This document shows, in pieces, positions 8,178-19,639 of a stretch of 64,000 nt of DNA (position 1 is the first letter of the stretch; every line of letters starts with the position of its first letter). The stretch lies in contig NZ_CP049257.1 in NCBI RefSeq assembly GCF_011046535.1, positions 4,154,001 through 4,218,000 on the forward strand. Direction: 5' to 3'. Under the pieces are notes generated by a model. It was not told where the DNA came from. It did no database searches and saw only the letters and a list, made by a program, of their open reading frames with translations. Source of the stretch: Nocardioides anomalus. Lineage in GTDB: Bacteria > Actinomycetota > Actinomycetes > Propionibacteriales > Nocardioidaceae. The position numbers and the translations under genes were made by a program.

Positions 8178-9235
8178 GTGTGCCCAACGTCGACCCGAGC
8201 GTCGTCTCCTTCACCGGTCCCGGTGAGGTCGGGCTGGTCCCGGCCGAGCCCGCGCCGCTCGTGCCGGGCTCGGTGCGGGTCCGGACGTGGTACTCCGGGA
8301 TCTCCGCCGGCACCGAGCTCACGGCGTACCGCGGCTCCAACCCGTACCTCACGCGCACCTGGGACGTCGAGCGCCGGCTCTTCGTCGACGGCGCGCCGAC
8401 GTTCTCCTACCCGGTCGAGGGCTGGGGCTACTCCGAGGTGGGCGAGGTCGTGGAGGTCGCCGACGGCGTCGACGCGCCCGCGGTCGGCGAGGTCGTGCAC
8501 GGCATCTGGGGCCACCGCAGCGAGGCCGTCGTCCCGGCCGAGGCGGTGCGCTGGCGCACCTGGACCGGGCAGGATGCACTGTCCGGCACCTTCGCGCGCG
8601 TCGGCTCCATCGCCCTCAACGCCGTGCTGGCCGGCGAGGTCCGCCTCGGCGACCGGGTCGCGGTGTTCGGCCAGGGCGTGATCGGGCTGCTGGCCACCCG
8701 GCTGGCCACGCTGGCCGGCGCCGACGTGGTGGCCGTGGACACCGTGGCCCGGCGGCTGGACGCGGCCCGCGCGATGGGCGCGGTCGAGGTCTTCGCGGCC
8801 CCGGACGCCGGCGCGCTCATCCGCGACTGGTCGGGCGGCGGCGTGGACGTGGCCATCGAGCTCAGCGGCAGCGACCGGGCCCTGCACGAGGCGACCCGGT
8901 CGGTGGTCGTCGACGGCACCGTCGTGGCCTCCGGCTTCTACCAGGGTGGCGCCGCGCACCTGCGGCTCGGCGAGGAGTTCCACCACAACCGGGTGCGCAT
9001 CGTGGCCAGCCAGATCTCCGGCACGCCGGTCGCGCTCGGACCGCGCTGGGACCAGCCGCGGCTGGTGCGCACGTTCATGGAGCAGGTCCGGCGCGGACAC
9101 GTCGACGCCGCCTCCCTGGTGACCGACGTGGTCGCGGCCGAGGACGTCGCCGCGGTCTTCGCCCGGCTCGACGCCGGCGACCCCGAGATCCTGCAGGCCG
9201 TGCTGCGCTTCCCGGCGGCGCCGGTGGACGCATGA
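8174..9235 (+). CDS. YcjQ-like medium-chain dehydrogenase (sugar C3 oxidoreductase candidate)
   Basis: A 353-residue MDR-superfamily oxidoreductase. The Rossmann motif GQGVIG is near residue 174. The substrate half lacks the usual GHE zinc signature but has SAGTELTAYRGSNPY, which resembles E. coli YcjQ (HGTEVVDFRAASPF by memory). The C-terminal EFHHNRVRIVASQ and PRWDQPRL also match that subfamily. YcjQ oxidises D-gulosides at C3. The similarity and the operon (YcjS-, YcjM- and transporter-like neighbours) suggest NAD-dependent oxidation or reduction of a glycoside ring carbon, in the cytosol. The exact substrate is not determined. Confidence 0.75.
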   Translation: MSVPNVDPSVVSFTGPGEVGLVPAEPAPLVPGSVRVRTWYSGISAGTELTAYRGSNPYLTRTWDVERRLFVDGAPTFSYPVEGWGYSEVGEVVEVADGVDAPAVGEVVHGIWGHRSEAVVPAEAVRWRTWTGQDALSGTFARVGSIALNAVLAGEVRLGDRVAVFGQGVIGLLATRLATLAGADVVAVDTVARRLDAARAMGAVEVFAAPDAGALIRDWSGGGVDVAIELSGSDRALHEATRSVVVDGTVVASGFYQGGAAHLRLGEEFHHNRVRIVASQISGTPVALGPRWDQPRLVRTFMEQVRRGHVDAASLVTDVVAAEDVAAVFARLDAGDPEILQAVLRFPAAPVDA

Positions 9236-10275
9236 GGCTCGAGACCGGGCCGCGCTTCCCCGAGGACCGGGGCGGCGTGGCCGTCCTCGGCGCCGGCACC
9301 ATCGCCCGGACCGCGCACCTGCCGGCCTACGACCAGTACGGCGTGGGCGTGGTGGGCGTCTGGAGCCGCACGCCCGCCACCACGGAGGGGCTCGGCCGCC
9401 GGGTCTACGCCAGCGCCGAGGAGCTGCTCGCCGACCCCGAGGTGCGCTTCGTCGACCTCGCGACCGGGCCGGAGGGCCGCCTGGAGTGGATCGAGAAGGC
9501 GGTCGAGGCCGGCAAGCACGTGCTGGCCCAGAAGCCGCTCACCCTCGCGCGCGCCGACCTGGACCGGCTGCCCGCCGTGCTGGCCCGGGCCGAGGCGGCC
9601 GGCGTGCGGGTCGCGGTCAACCACAACGGCCGGTGGGCGCCGCCCTGGCGGGCCACGACGCTGCTGCTGCGCGACGGCGCGGTCGGCGAGGTCACCGGGG
9701 TCACCCACCTGCACGACAAGCCGCTCCCGCCGCTGGCCGGGACCCCGTTCGACGACGTCCCGCACATGCTGCTCACCGATTACCTCCTGCACTGGGTGGA
9801 CATCACCCGCACCTGGCTGGCCGACGGCGGCGCCGGGCCGGTCACCTGGGTGCAGGCCTTCGACTCCCGGGTCCCGGGCCAGCCCGGCGAGGCCCGCAAC
9901 CCCTGGTCGGCCACCCTGTCGCTGGGCACCGGCGCGGGCGCCACCGCGACGCTGCGCATCACCGGCAGCAACGTGGCCAGCGAGCCGGGCTGCCCGTTCT
10001 GGGTGCACGGCACGACCGGGACCATCCGGGGCAGCGTGCTGCTGGACTCCGACCGGGTCGAGGTCGACGACGGGACCACGCGGACCGGCGTACCCCTGAC
10101 CGGGGCGTGGTTCGTGGACGGCTTCGCGGCGGCCATGGGCGAGCTCATGTGCGCGGTGGCCGAGGACCGCGAGCCCGAGAACTCCGCCACCGACGCCGCC
10201 CGCTCGGTCGCGCTGGTGCTGGCCGCCCGCGACTCCGCGGACGCCGGCGGCGCGCTGGTGCGGGTCGACGCATGA
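9232..10275 (+). CDS. Gfo/Idh/MocA sugar dehydrogenase (YcjS-like role)
   Basis: A 347-residue cytosolic oxidoreductase. The N-terminal Rossmann fold starts at residues 16-22 (VAVLGAGTIA). The catalytic Lys is K101 in the motif AQKP (usually EKP), and the C-terminal alpha/beta domain carries DYLLHWVDI with the conserved His. Members oxidise or reduce sugar hydroxyls with NAD(P). Beside the YcjQ-like enzyme it could complete a two-dehydrogenase ring-epimerisation or 3-keto-glycoside route. It overlaps both neighbours by four bases. An unusual basic-acidic leader of about 14 residues precedes the Rossmann strand. Confidence 0.85.
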   Translation: MRLETGPRFPEDRGGVAVLGAGTIARTAHLPAYDQYGVGVVGVWSRTPATTEGLGRRVYASAEELLADPEVRFVDLATGPEGRLEWIEKAVEAGKHVLAQKPLTLARADLDRLPAVLARAEAAGVRVAVNHNGRWAPPWRATTLLLRDGAVGEVTGVTHLHDKPLPPLAGTPFDDVPHMLLTDYLLHWVDITRTWLADGGAGPVTWVQAFDSRVPGQPGEARNPWSATLSLGTGAGATATLRITGSNVASEPGCPFWVHGTTGTIRGSVLLDSDRVEVDDGTTRTGVPLTGAWFVDGFAAAMGELMCAVAEDREPENSATDAARSVALVLAARDSADAGGALVRVDA

Positions 10276-11525
10276 CCGAGGTCGTCGACGAGGTCCGGGT
10301 CGACGTGTCCACCGCCCGGGTGTACGCCGAGGGCTGGCAGTCCTGGAGCCCCGCCGGCTGGCACCCGGTGACCGCGGACGGGCCGCGGCCCGAGCAGGAG
10401 TGGCAGCACCTGATGCGCTTCCGGCCCGGCACGCCGGTCGCCGAGCGCGGCCTGCAGGGCGAGGGACTGCTGGTCCTCGACCCCGGCGACGGTGCGCCGG
10501 TCCGGCGCTACGCCACCTCCGACCTCACCGGCGTGCCGACCCTGCACGCGACGCTCGATGGGACGAGCGTCGTGGTCCGCTCCTCCGGGCCGGTCGACGT
10601 CAGTGAGCACGAGACCGGGCCGGCCGCGCTCGCGGCGTACGGCGACCAGCTCGCCGTGCCCCTCGCTGCGCCGCCCACCGTGTGGTGCTCGTGGTACCGC
10701 TTCTTCGAGGAGGTCACCGCCGACGACGTGCTCGAGGCGCTGCGCTCCTTCGACCCGCACGACCTGACCGTCGACCTGGTCCTGGTCGACGACGGCTGGA
10801 GCCCCGGGCTCGGCGAGGGCCTGCGCCCGGCCGAGCGCTTCGGCTCGCTGGAGCGGGTCGTCGACGAGGTGCGCGGCTCGGGCCGACGGGCCGGGCTGTG
10901 GCTGGCACCGTTCCTGGTCGGCGCCGAGACCACGCTGGCCCGCGAGCACCCCGACTGGCTCACCGGCCCGGCCGGCTACAACTGGCGCCAGGACCTCGTC
11001 GGCCTGGACCTCACCCACCCGGCCGTCCGCGACCTGCTGGCCGACCACGTGCGGCGGCTGGTGGGGCTCGGCGTGGACTACCTCAAGCTCGACTTCCTGT
11101 ACGCCGGCGCGCTGGCCGGGGAGGCGGCGTACCGCTCCGGGCTGGAGCTGATCCGGGAGGCCGCCGGGCCCGACGTGCTGCTGGTCGGCTGCGGCGCCCC
11201 GCTGCTGCCGAGCGTCGGGCTGGTCGACGTCATGCGGGTCTCGCCGGACACCTTCCACGAGGGCGGCGAGGACGGCTCGACCGGGCTGCGCGGCCTGCCG
11301 CCGCTGGAGGCGCGGGACTGGCAGCAGGGCCGGCTGTGGGTCAACGACCCCGACTGCGTGGTGGCCCGGCCGTCCTACGCCCTGCGCGAGGAGTGGGCCG
11401 AGGCCGCGGCCCGGCTCGGCGGCCTCCGGTCCTTCTCCGACCGGGTCAGCGAGCTGGACGCCTGGGGGCTGGACGCCGTGCGCGCGCTGCTCGCCCGCGG
11501 CGGCAGCGCGGAGCCGCTCACGTGA
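10272..11525 (+). CDS. GH36-like alpha-galactosidase, short form
   Basis: A 417-residue glycoside hydrolase of clan GH-D. EGWQSWSP (20-27) is the conserved N-terminal GH36 motif; WCSWYRFF (138-145) and VDDGW (172-176) line the active site. LKLDF places the nucleophile at D274 and MRVSPD the acid/base at D326. Most GH36 enzymes have 550-750 residues with a full N-terminal beta-sandwich; here that domain is reduced to about 130 residues. It has no signal peptide, so it acts on an imported glycoside. alpha-Galactosidase is the nearest activity, but related clan members act on other alpha-glycosides. Confidence 0.8.
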   Translation: MTEVVDEVRVDVSTARVYAEGWQSWSPAGWHPVTADGPRPEQEWQHLMRFRPGTPVAERGLQGEGLLVLDPGDGAPVRRYATSDLTGVPTLHATLDGTSVVVRSSGPVDVSEHETGPAALAAYGDQLAVPLAAPPTVWCSWYRFFEEVTADDVLEALRSFDPHDLTVDLVLVDDGWSPGLGEGLRPAERFGSLERVVDEVRGSGRRAGLWLAPFLVGAETTLAREHPDWLTGPAGYNWRQDLVGLDLTHPAVRDLLADHVRRLVGLGVDYLKLDFLYAGALAGEAAYRSGLELIREAAGPDVLLVGCGAPLLPSVGLVDVMRVSPDTFHEGGEDGSTGLRGLPPLEARDWQQGRLWVNDPDCVVARPSYALREEWAEAAARLGGLRSFSDRVSELDAWGLDAVRALLARGGSAEPLT

Positions 11526-13195
11526 GCGCGGGCGGCACCACGCTCGCGGACCGGATCGCGCCGCTGGTCGCCCGGCTCTACCCCGACCGGGACGAGGAGG
11601 TCGCCGGGGCGCTGCTCGCGCTGGCCGAGCGGCACGCGGCCGAGCTGGCCGGTCGCACGGTGCCTCCGCCGACCGAGCGCACCGCCTGTCTCATCACCTA
11701 CGGCGACGGGCTGCGCCGGCGCGGCGAGGCGCCGCTGCACACGCTGGCCGGCTTCCTCGACGACCACGTCGGCGACGTGGTCAGCGACGTGCACCTGCTG
11801 CCGATGTTCCCGTGGACCTCCGACGACGGCTTCGCGGTCGTCGACCACCGGCAGGTCAACCCCGCGCTGGGCACCTGGTCCGATGTCGGCGACCTGGCCC
11901 GCCGGCACAGCGTGATGTTCGACTTCGTGGCCAACCACACCTCCAGCCGCAGCCCGTGGTTCCTGGGCTGGCTGGCCCGCGACCCGGCGTACGACGGGTT
12001 CTACGTCGAGCGCGAGGCGGGGTTCGACACCAGCCACGTGGTGCGGCCACGGACCAGCCCGCTGTTCCACCCGTTCCCGCGCCCGGACGGCAGCACGGTC
12101 GAGGTGTGGACGACGTTCGGCGAGGACCAGGTCGACGTCGACGTGCGCCACCCCGGCACGCTGCTGGAGCTCACCGACGTGCTGCTCGGCTACCTCGGCC
12201 ACGGCGCCTCGGCCATCCGCCTGGACGCGATCGGGTTCCTGTGGAAGCAGTCCGGGACCACCTGCCTGCACCTGCCGCAGACGCACGCGGTCATCAAGCT
12301 GTGGCGGGCCCTGGTCGACCACGTCGCGCCCGGCGCACGGTTGCTGACCGAGACCAACGTCCCGCACGAGGAGAACGTCTCCTACTTCGGCGACGGCCAT
12401 GACGAGGCCCACCTCGTCTACCAGTTCGCGCTGCCGCCGCTGGTCCTGCACTCGTTCGTCTCCGGCTCGACCGAGCGGCTCAGCGGCTGGGCCGAGGGCA
12501 TCGGCCCGGTGAGCGACACCGCGACCTGGTTCAACTTCCTGGCCAGCCACGACGGCATCGGGCTGCGCGCCACCGAGGGCATCCTCGACGACACCGAGCG
12601 GGCCGACCTGGTCGAGCGGACGGAGTCGCACGGGGGTGCGGTCTCCTGGGCCGCGCGGCCGGACGGGTCGCGGTCGGTCTACGAGCTCAACCTCAGCTAC
12701 CTCGACGCGCTGTGCACGGTCGAGGAGGCCCGCGACCCCGCGGTCGTCGTGGCCAAGACCCTGGCCGCGCACAGCGTGCTGCTGGCCTTCCTGGGGGTGC
12801 CCGCGGTCTACCTGCACTCCCTCGTCGGCTCGCCGCCCGACCTCGAGGGCATGGTCACCAGCCGGATCAACCGGCGCATCAACCGGGCCGTGCTCGACGC
12901 CGACCGGCTGGTCCCCGAGCTGGCCACCGACCCGCGCCGGCACGGGGTGTTCACCGGGCTGCGGCACCTGCTCGACGTACGCCGGCAGCACGCGGCGTTC
13001 TCGCCGTTCGGCACCCAGCGGGTCGAGCGCCTCGACGACCGCGTGGTGGCGCTGCGCCGCGCCGACCTGCTGTGCGTCACCAACGTCACCGGGGACACCG
13101 TCGAGCTGCCCGTGCGCGGCGTCGACGTGGTCACCGGGACGGTCGTCGACCCGCTGGTCCTCGGCCCGTGGGGCTACGCCTGGGTGCGGGAGTAG
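11522..13195 (+). CDS. GH13_18 glycoside phosphorylase (glucosylglycerate/sucrose phosphorylase family, YcjM-like)
   Basis: A 557-residue retaining alpha-glycoside phosphorylase of subfamily GH13_18. Nucleophile D235 (AIRLDAIGF), acid/base E277 (LLTETNVPH) and stabiliser D344 (ASHDG) are all present. LPMFPWTSDDGF and CLHLPQTH are typical of this subfamily, closer to the glucosylglycerate phosphorylases (E. coli YcjM) than to plain amylases. It would split an imported or internally formed glucoside with phosphate to give glucose 1-phosphate. It is the last gene of the ROK-regulated operon and overlaps the GH36 gene by four bases. Acceptor specificity cannot be read directly. Confidence 0.82.
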   Translation: MSAGGTTLADRIAPLVARLYPDRDEEVAGALLALAERHAAELAGRTVPPPTERTACLITYGDGLRRRGEAPLHTLAGFLDDHVGDVVSDVHLLPMFPWTSDDGFAVVDHRQVNPALGTWSDVGDLARRHSVMFDFVANHTSSRSPWFLGWLARDPAYDGFYVEREAGFDTSHVVRPRTSPLFHPFPRPDGSTVEVWTTFGEDQVDVDVRHPGTLLELTDVLLGYLGHGASAIRLDAIGFLWKQSGTTCLHLPQTHAVIKLWRALVDHVAPGARLLTETNVPHEENVSYFGDGHDEAHLVYQFALPPLVLHSFVSGSTERLSGWAEGIGPVSDTATWFNFLASHDGIGLRATEGILDDTERADLVERTESHGGAVSWAARPDGSRSVYELNLSYLDALCTVEEARDPAVVVAKTLAAHSVLLAFLGVPAVYLHSLVGSPPDLEGMVTSRINRRINRAVLDADRLVPELATDPRRHGVFTGLRHLLDVRRQHAAFSPFGTQRVERLDDRVVALRRADLLCVTNVTGDTVELPVRGVDVVTGTVVDPLVLGPWGYAWVRE

Positions 13196-13198
13196 CGT
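13193..13198 (+). promoter_or_regulatory. -10 hexamer of the serine hydrolase gene
   Basis: TAGCGT overlaps the stop codon of the GH13 gene and ends seven bases before the GTG at 13206, so this gene can be expressed separately from the sugar operon. Confidence 0.45.
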
Positions 13199-13205
13199 CC
13201 GGCGC

Positions 13206-14228
13206 GTGACGGACCGCCGGCGGGCGAGGCGGTCGGCCGTTGTCCTCGCCGCGCTCGTCCTGGTGGCCGCGGGGACCGTCGCCTGGGTCCTGCTCCGCGG
13301 CGGCCCGGAGCACCGACTGACCCGGCCGGCGGACCTGGACGCCGTCACCTCGGCCATCGCCGACGCGGTGCCGGACGCCCAGGCCGACGCCGACGTGCCG
13401 GGCGTCGCCGTCGCCGTGGTCGAGGACGGCCGGGTCGTCTGGCAGCGGGGCTTCGGCGTGCCCGAGGACACGGTCTTCCAGGCCGGGTCGATCTCGAAGC
13501 CGGTCGCCGCGGCGGCCGTGCTGGCCCTGGTCGACGCGGGCCGGCTCGACCTGGACACGCCGGTCTCGGCGTACCTCCGCTCCTGGCGACTGCCCGCCGA
13601 CTCCCCCGACCCCGACGGCGTCACGCTGCGCACCCTGCTCTCGCACACCGCCGGCATCGACACGGCGGGCTACCAGGGCCTCGACCGCGGCACGCCGCTG
13701 CCGACGACCGCGCAGTCGCTGGCCGACGTGCACCAGACCGAGGACGCCGGGCACTACCGCTACTCCGGCGGCGGCTACACGATCGCGCAGCAGGTGGTCG
13801 AGGACGTGACCGGTGAGTCCTTCGCCACCGTCGTGCAGCGCGAGGTCCTGGACCCGCTGGGCATGGCGTCCAGCGGCTACGCGTGCACCACAGCGACCAA
13901 GGGCCACGGCTACGCGTACGCCGAGGCGGCGGCCGCCGGCCTGTGCTCGAGCGCCGCGGACCTCGGGCGCTTCGCGGCCTGGCTGGACTCCGACGACCCG
14001 CGCGCCGAGGCCATGCGGACGCCACAGGCCGCGACGGGCGGGGACTACGGGCTCGGCCTCGAGCTCGACCAGCTCCCGACGGTGCGCCACGAGGGCGTCA
14101 ACCGGGGCTACCACGCCGAGCTGCTGGCCGACCCCGGGAAGGCCGTGGGCCTGGTCGTGCTCACCGACGGCGACCGCGGCGGCGACGTCGTGGACGCGGT
14201 CCTCGACGCCTGGCACTCAGCGGACTGA
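13206..14228 (+). CDS. Membrane-anchored serine hydrolase, class C beta-lactamase/PBP4* fold
   Basis: 340 residues with an N-terminal anchor helix (about 11-30) and an extracytoplasmic serine-hydrolase domain. The SxxK motif is S95-I-S-K98. The second motif, usually YxN, reads YSG (186-188) inside a GG-rich turn. HEG near residue 298 stands in for the KTG triad. Such proteins are D-alanyl carboxypeptidases or esterases; true beta-lactamase activity is unlikely. It lies 10 bases after the sugar operon but has its own -10 hexamer. It is convergent with the DUF1330 gene, with two bases between the stops. Confidence 0.82.
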   Translation: MTDRRRARRSAVVLAALVLVAAGTVAWVLLRGGPEHRLTRPADLDAVTSAIADAVPDAQADADVPGVAVAVVEDGRVVWQRGFGVPEDTVFQAGSISKPVAAAAVLALVDAGRLDLDTPVSAYLRSWRLPADSPDPDGVTLRTLLSHTAGIDTAGYQGLDRGTPLPTTAQSLADVHQTEDAGHYRYSGGGYTIAQQVVEDVTGESFATVVQREVLDPLGMASSGYACTTATKGHGYAYAEAAAAGLCSSAADLGRFAAWLDSDDPRAEAMRTPQAATGGDYGLGLELDQLPTVRHEGVNRGYHAELLADPGKAVGLVVLTDGDRGGDVVDAVLDAWHSAD

Positions 14229-14230
14229 GC

Positions 14231-14514
14231 TCACACGCCCTCGACGATGCGGATGTCGCGGACCGCGCCGTCGCCCAGGGCGGCCAGCGCCTCCTGGTAG
14301 GCCGGGCTGTCGTGCGCCGCGGTGGCGGCCGCCACCGAGTCGAACTCGATGAGGACGGTGCGGGTGGTCTGGCCGGCCTCGTAGGTCTGCTCCGGCAGTC
14401 CGCGGGCCAGGAAGCGCCCACCCGCCGCCTGGATGGCCGGACCCGCCAGGGCGGCGTACGCCGCCAGCTTGGCGTCGTCGGTGACCTCGTCGTACTCCGC
14501 GATCCAGTAGGCGC

Positions 14515-14518
<4 letters not shown>
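14231..14518 (-). CDS. DUF1330 family protein
   Basis: A 95-residue dimeric alpha/beta-barrel (ferredoxin-like) protein of unknown function. The family pattern is clear: YWIAEYDEV at the N-terminus, GGRFLARG in the middle and VLIEF with a later YQEA. The GTG at 14518 overlaps the topA stop by four bases, so it is read from the topA message. No catalytic residue can be named. Confidence 0.85.
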
Positions 14519-17223
<2,705 letters not shown>

Positions 17224-17401
17224 TGAGTAGTACTTCCTCGTCTCTTGCGTGCCGCGACCCCACTGTCCAGCGGGGTCACGGTCGGCCACGGTAGCGCGTG
17301 CAGGCGACTCCGCATTCCCGAAGGGCTCGCGGCGGGCGTCGACGTCCGGCCCGTGGCCACCGTCACGACGGCGTCGGGGCGGACCTCGCAGCCCGGGGCC
17401 G

Positions 17402-18886
17402 CTACGGCTGACCGGCGACCAGGAACCCCTCGTCCACCAGCTCGCGCACCACCGGCAGCGTGTCCTCGCGCAGGGCGGCGGGCTCCTCGTCGAGGAGCTG
17501 GGCGACGGCGTCCAGGAGGGCACCGACCGGGAGCTCGCCGTCGCAGGCTCCGACCAGGGCGGCGGTGACGGTGTCGACCTGGCGGGCGCGGCGGAAGCCG
17601 CGCTGCTGGCGCAGCACGAGGGTCTCGGGGTCCTCGGCGCCCGCCGGGCCGACGGTCTCCTGGCGCACGTCGGGGCGGAGCGTCAGCACGGCCTCGGGCC
17701 CGACCTCGGTGACCACCGCGTCGTGCCACGCGCCGATGGCCGGGGCGATGGGCTGCTCCACGTCGTACGGCCAGTCCCAGAGGTCGTGGCGACCGGTGCC
17801 GCCGTTGCGCAGGTTCACCCAGCCGAAGCCGATGGCCTCGACGCCGTGCTCCTCCAGCCAGGAGAGCCAGGTGTCGTAGCGGCGGTGGTACTCCGCCGGG
17901 TCGCCGCCCGTACTCGGGTGGTGGCCGGAGTCCTTGAGCCACAGCTCGACGTACGCCGCCGGGTCGAGCGTCTCGCGCTGCACGACGAGGGCGTCGACCT
18001 CGGGGGCCAGCCAGCCGGCCAGCCGCTCGTCCCACGGGCGGTCGCGCTCCACGACCCAGTTGGCCAGGACCTGGCACCAGCCGCGCTCGGTCAGGTGGTC
18101 GGGCGCGGCGCGGACGATGTCCTCGACGACGCGGTCACCCGGCAGGCCGGAGTCGCGGTAGACCAGGCGCTCGCCGGTCGCGGGCGAGATGACGAACGGG
18201 GGGTTGGTGGCGATCAGGTCGAAGCGCTCCCCGGCCACCGGCTCGAAGAACGAGCCGTCGCGGACCTCGACGCGGTCGGCCACCTGGTTGAGCGCGGCGT
18301 TGAAGCGCGCGACGCCGAGCGCACGCGGGTTGACGTCGGTGGCCACGACCCTGCGGCTGTGCGCGGCCAGGTGCAGGGCCTGGACGCCGCAGCCGGTGCC
18401 GAGGTCCAGGCTGCGGCCGACGTCGTGGCGCAGGGTGAGCTGGGCCAGGCTGGTCGACGCCGGGCTGATGCCGAGGACGTGGTCGGCGCCGACCCGCTGC
18501 GGCATCCCGTCCAGCCCCGGCGTGAGGTCGCTGACCACCCAGAGCGGCTGGCCGTCGGCGTCGTACGGACGGACGTCGAGGCGCGCCGCGACCTCGCTCA
18601 CCGAGCGGTCCAGCACGCCCTCGGCGGCCAGCCGGTCGACGAGACCGGGCAGCGCCCGCTCGGCCGCGTCCGCGCTCACCTTGGTCTGCAGGAGGAACAG
18701 CCGGGTCAGCGTGGCCAGCGGGCCGTCGTCGGTGGCGGTGCGGCGCAGCGCGGGCGTGGTCTCGTTGCGCAGCAGGCCGCCGTCGGCCACCTCGCCCAGG
18801 AGCGCGCGCACCGCGTCGACGGTGAAGTCCGCGGACACCAGCGCCTCCCGCAGCCGGGCCGGCACCTCGGGGCTGGTCTCGCGCAC
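17402..18886 (-). CDS. SAM-dependent methyltransferase with DUF7059-type N-terminus
   Basis: 494 residues. An N-terminal helical/winged region of about 130 residues precedes a Rossmann methyltransferase with LDLGTGCGVQAL (motif I, about 161-172) and the catalytic NPPF signature (about 228-231) of HemK/RsmC-like N5-glutamine or N6-adenine methyltransferases. A C-terminal domain of about 180 residues follows. This architecture is common in actinobacteria next to topA but its substrate is not known to me; rRNA, release factor or DNA are all possible. A -10 element (TAGGGT) six bases upstream of the GTG supports the start. Confidence 0.82.
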   Translation of the reverse strand: MRETSPEVPARLREALVSADFTVDAVRALLGEVADGGLLRNETTPALRRTATDDGPLATLTRLFLLQTKVSADAAERALPGLVDRLAAEGVLDRSVSEVAARLDVRPYDADGQPLWVVSDLTPGLDGMPQRVGADHVLGISPASTSLAQLTLRHDVGRSLDLGTGCGVQALHLAAHSRRVVATDVNPRALGVARFNAALNQVADRVEVRDGSFFEPVAGERFDLIATNPPFVISPATGERLVYRDSGLPGDRVVEDIVRAAPDHLTERGWCQVLANWVVERDRPWDERLAGWLAPEVDALVVQRETLDPAAYVELWLKDSGHHPSTGGDPAEYHRRYDTWLSWLEEHGVEAIGFGWVNLRNGGTGRHDLWDWPYDVEQPIAPAIGAWHDAVVTEVGPEAVLTLRPDVRQETVGPAGAEDPETLVLRQQRGFRRARQVDTVTAALVGACDGELPVGALLDAVAQLLDEEPAALREDTLPVVRELVDEGFLVAGQP

Positions 18887-18892
18887 CCGCCC

Positions 18893-18898
18893 ACCCTA
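18893..18898 (-). promoter_or_regulatory. -10 hexamer of the methyltransferase gene
   Basis: TAGGGT on the minus strand ends six bases before the GTG at 18886. It shares bases with the TAG stop of the upstream regulator gene. Confidence 0.5.
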
Positions 18899-19639
18899 GG
18901 CAAGCCGGTAGAAGGCCTCGACGGTGAGTTCCTCCAGGGTCACGTCGGCGGCGGTGCCGACGTGGGCGGTGATGGTGACGTACGCCGCCTCGCCGTCCGG
19001 CGCGCGCAGCCGCAGCGGGAGGACCACGTCGTGCGGTCCGGCGGGCGCCACACCGCCCGGGTAGCCGGCCAGCTCCTCGGCCAGCGCGACCAGGTCCGGG
19101 TCGGCCGTGCGCTCGATGCGCTGGTGGAGCTGGTGGAGCAGGTGGCCGCGCCACTGGGCGAGGTTCACGATCCGTGGCGCGAGGCCGTCCGGGTGCAGGG
19201 ACAGGCGCAGCACGTTGACCGGCGGCTCCAGCAGGCGCGGGTCCACGCCCTCCAGGAGCGGCGCCACCGCGGTGTTGGCGTCGACCAGCTCCCACCAGCG
19301 GTCGAGCAGCAGGGCCGGGTGCGGCTCGTGGGCCGCGAGGACCTGGCGCAGCGATGCGCGGACCTCGGCCAGCGCGGGCTCGTCGAGGCCGTGCTGCGGG
19401 TGGGCGGGGGCGTACCCGCCCGCGAGCAGCAGGCGGTTGCGCTCGCGCAGCGGTACGTCGAGGTGGCCGGCCAGCCGCTCGATCATCTCCGGCGTGGGCC
19501 GGGACCGGCCGGTCTCCACGAAGCTCAGGTGACGTGTGCTCACCTCGGCGCGGTTCGACAGCTCGAGCTGGCTCAGCCGGCGGCGCTCGCGCCACTGCCG
19601 CAGCAGCGGTCCGACCGCCGGGGCCGGGGCCCCGCTCAC
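18896..19639 (-). CDS. MmyB-like XRE-family transcriptional regulator
   Basis: 247 residues. An N-terminal helix-turn-helix (LRQWRERRRLSQLELS...VSTRHLSFVETGRSRP, residues 10-45) is followed by the MmyB/PAS-like ligand domain (WWELVDANTAV), a pattern frequent in actinobacterial regulators that sense fatty-acid-like ligands and control a neighbouring gene. The GTG at 19639 overlaps the stop of a small membrane-protein gene (GTGA). The palindrome at 19983-19999, upstream of that gene, is a likely operator for autoregulation. Its target metabolite is unknown. Confidence 0.85.
   Translation of the reverse strand: MSGAPAPAVGPLLRQWRERRRLSQLELSNRAEVSTRHLSFVETGRSRPTPEMIERLAGHLDVPLRERNRLLLAGGYAPAHPQHGLDEPALAEVRASLRQVLAAHEPHPALLLDRWWELVDANTAVAPLLEGVDPRLLEPPVNVLRLSLHPDGLAPRIVNLAQWRGHLLHQLHQRIERTADPDLVALAEELAGYPGGVAPAGPHDVVLPLRLRAPDGEAAYVTITAHVGTAADVTLEELTVEAFYRLA

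Noticed and set aside
13206..14228. Serine hydrolase as an antibiotic-resistance beta-lactamase
   Set aside because: YxN is replaced by YSG and KTG by HEG, and the protein is membrane-anchored; it fits PBP4*-like hydrolases better.
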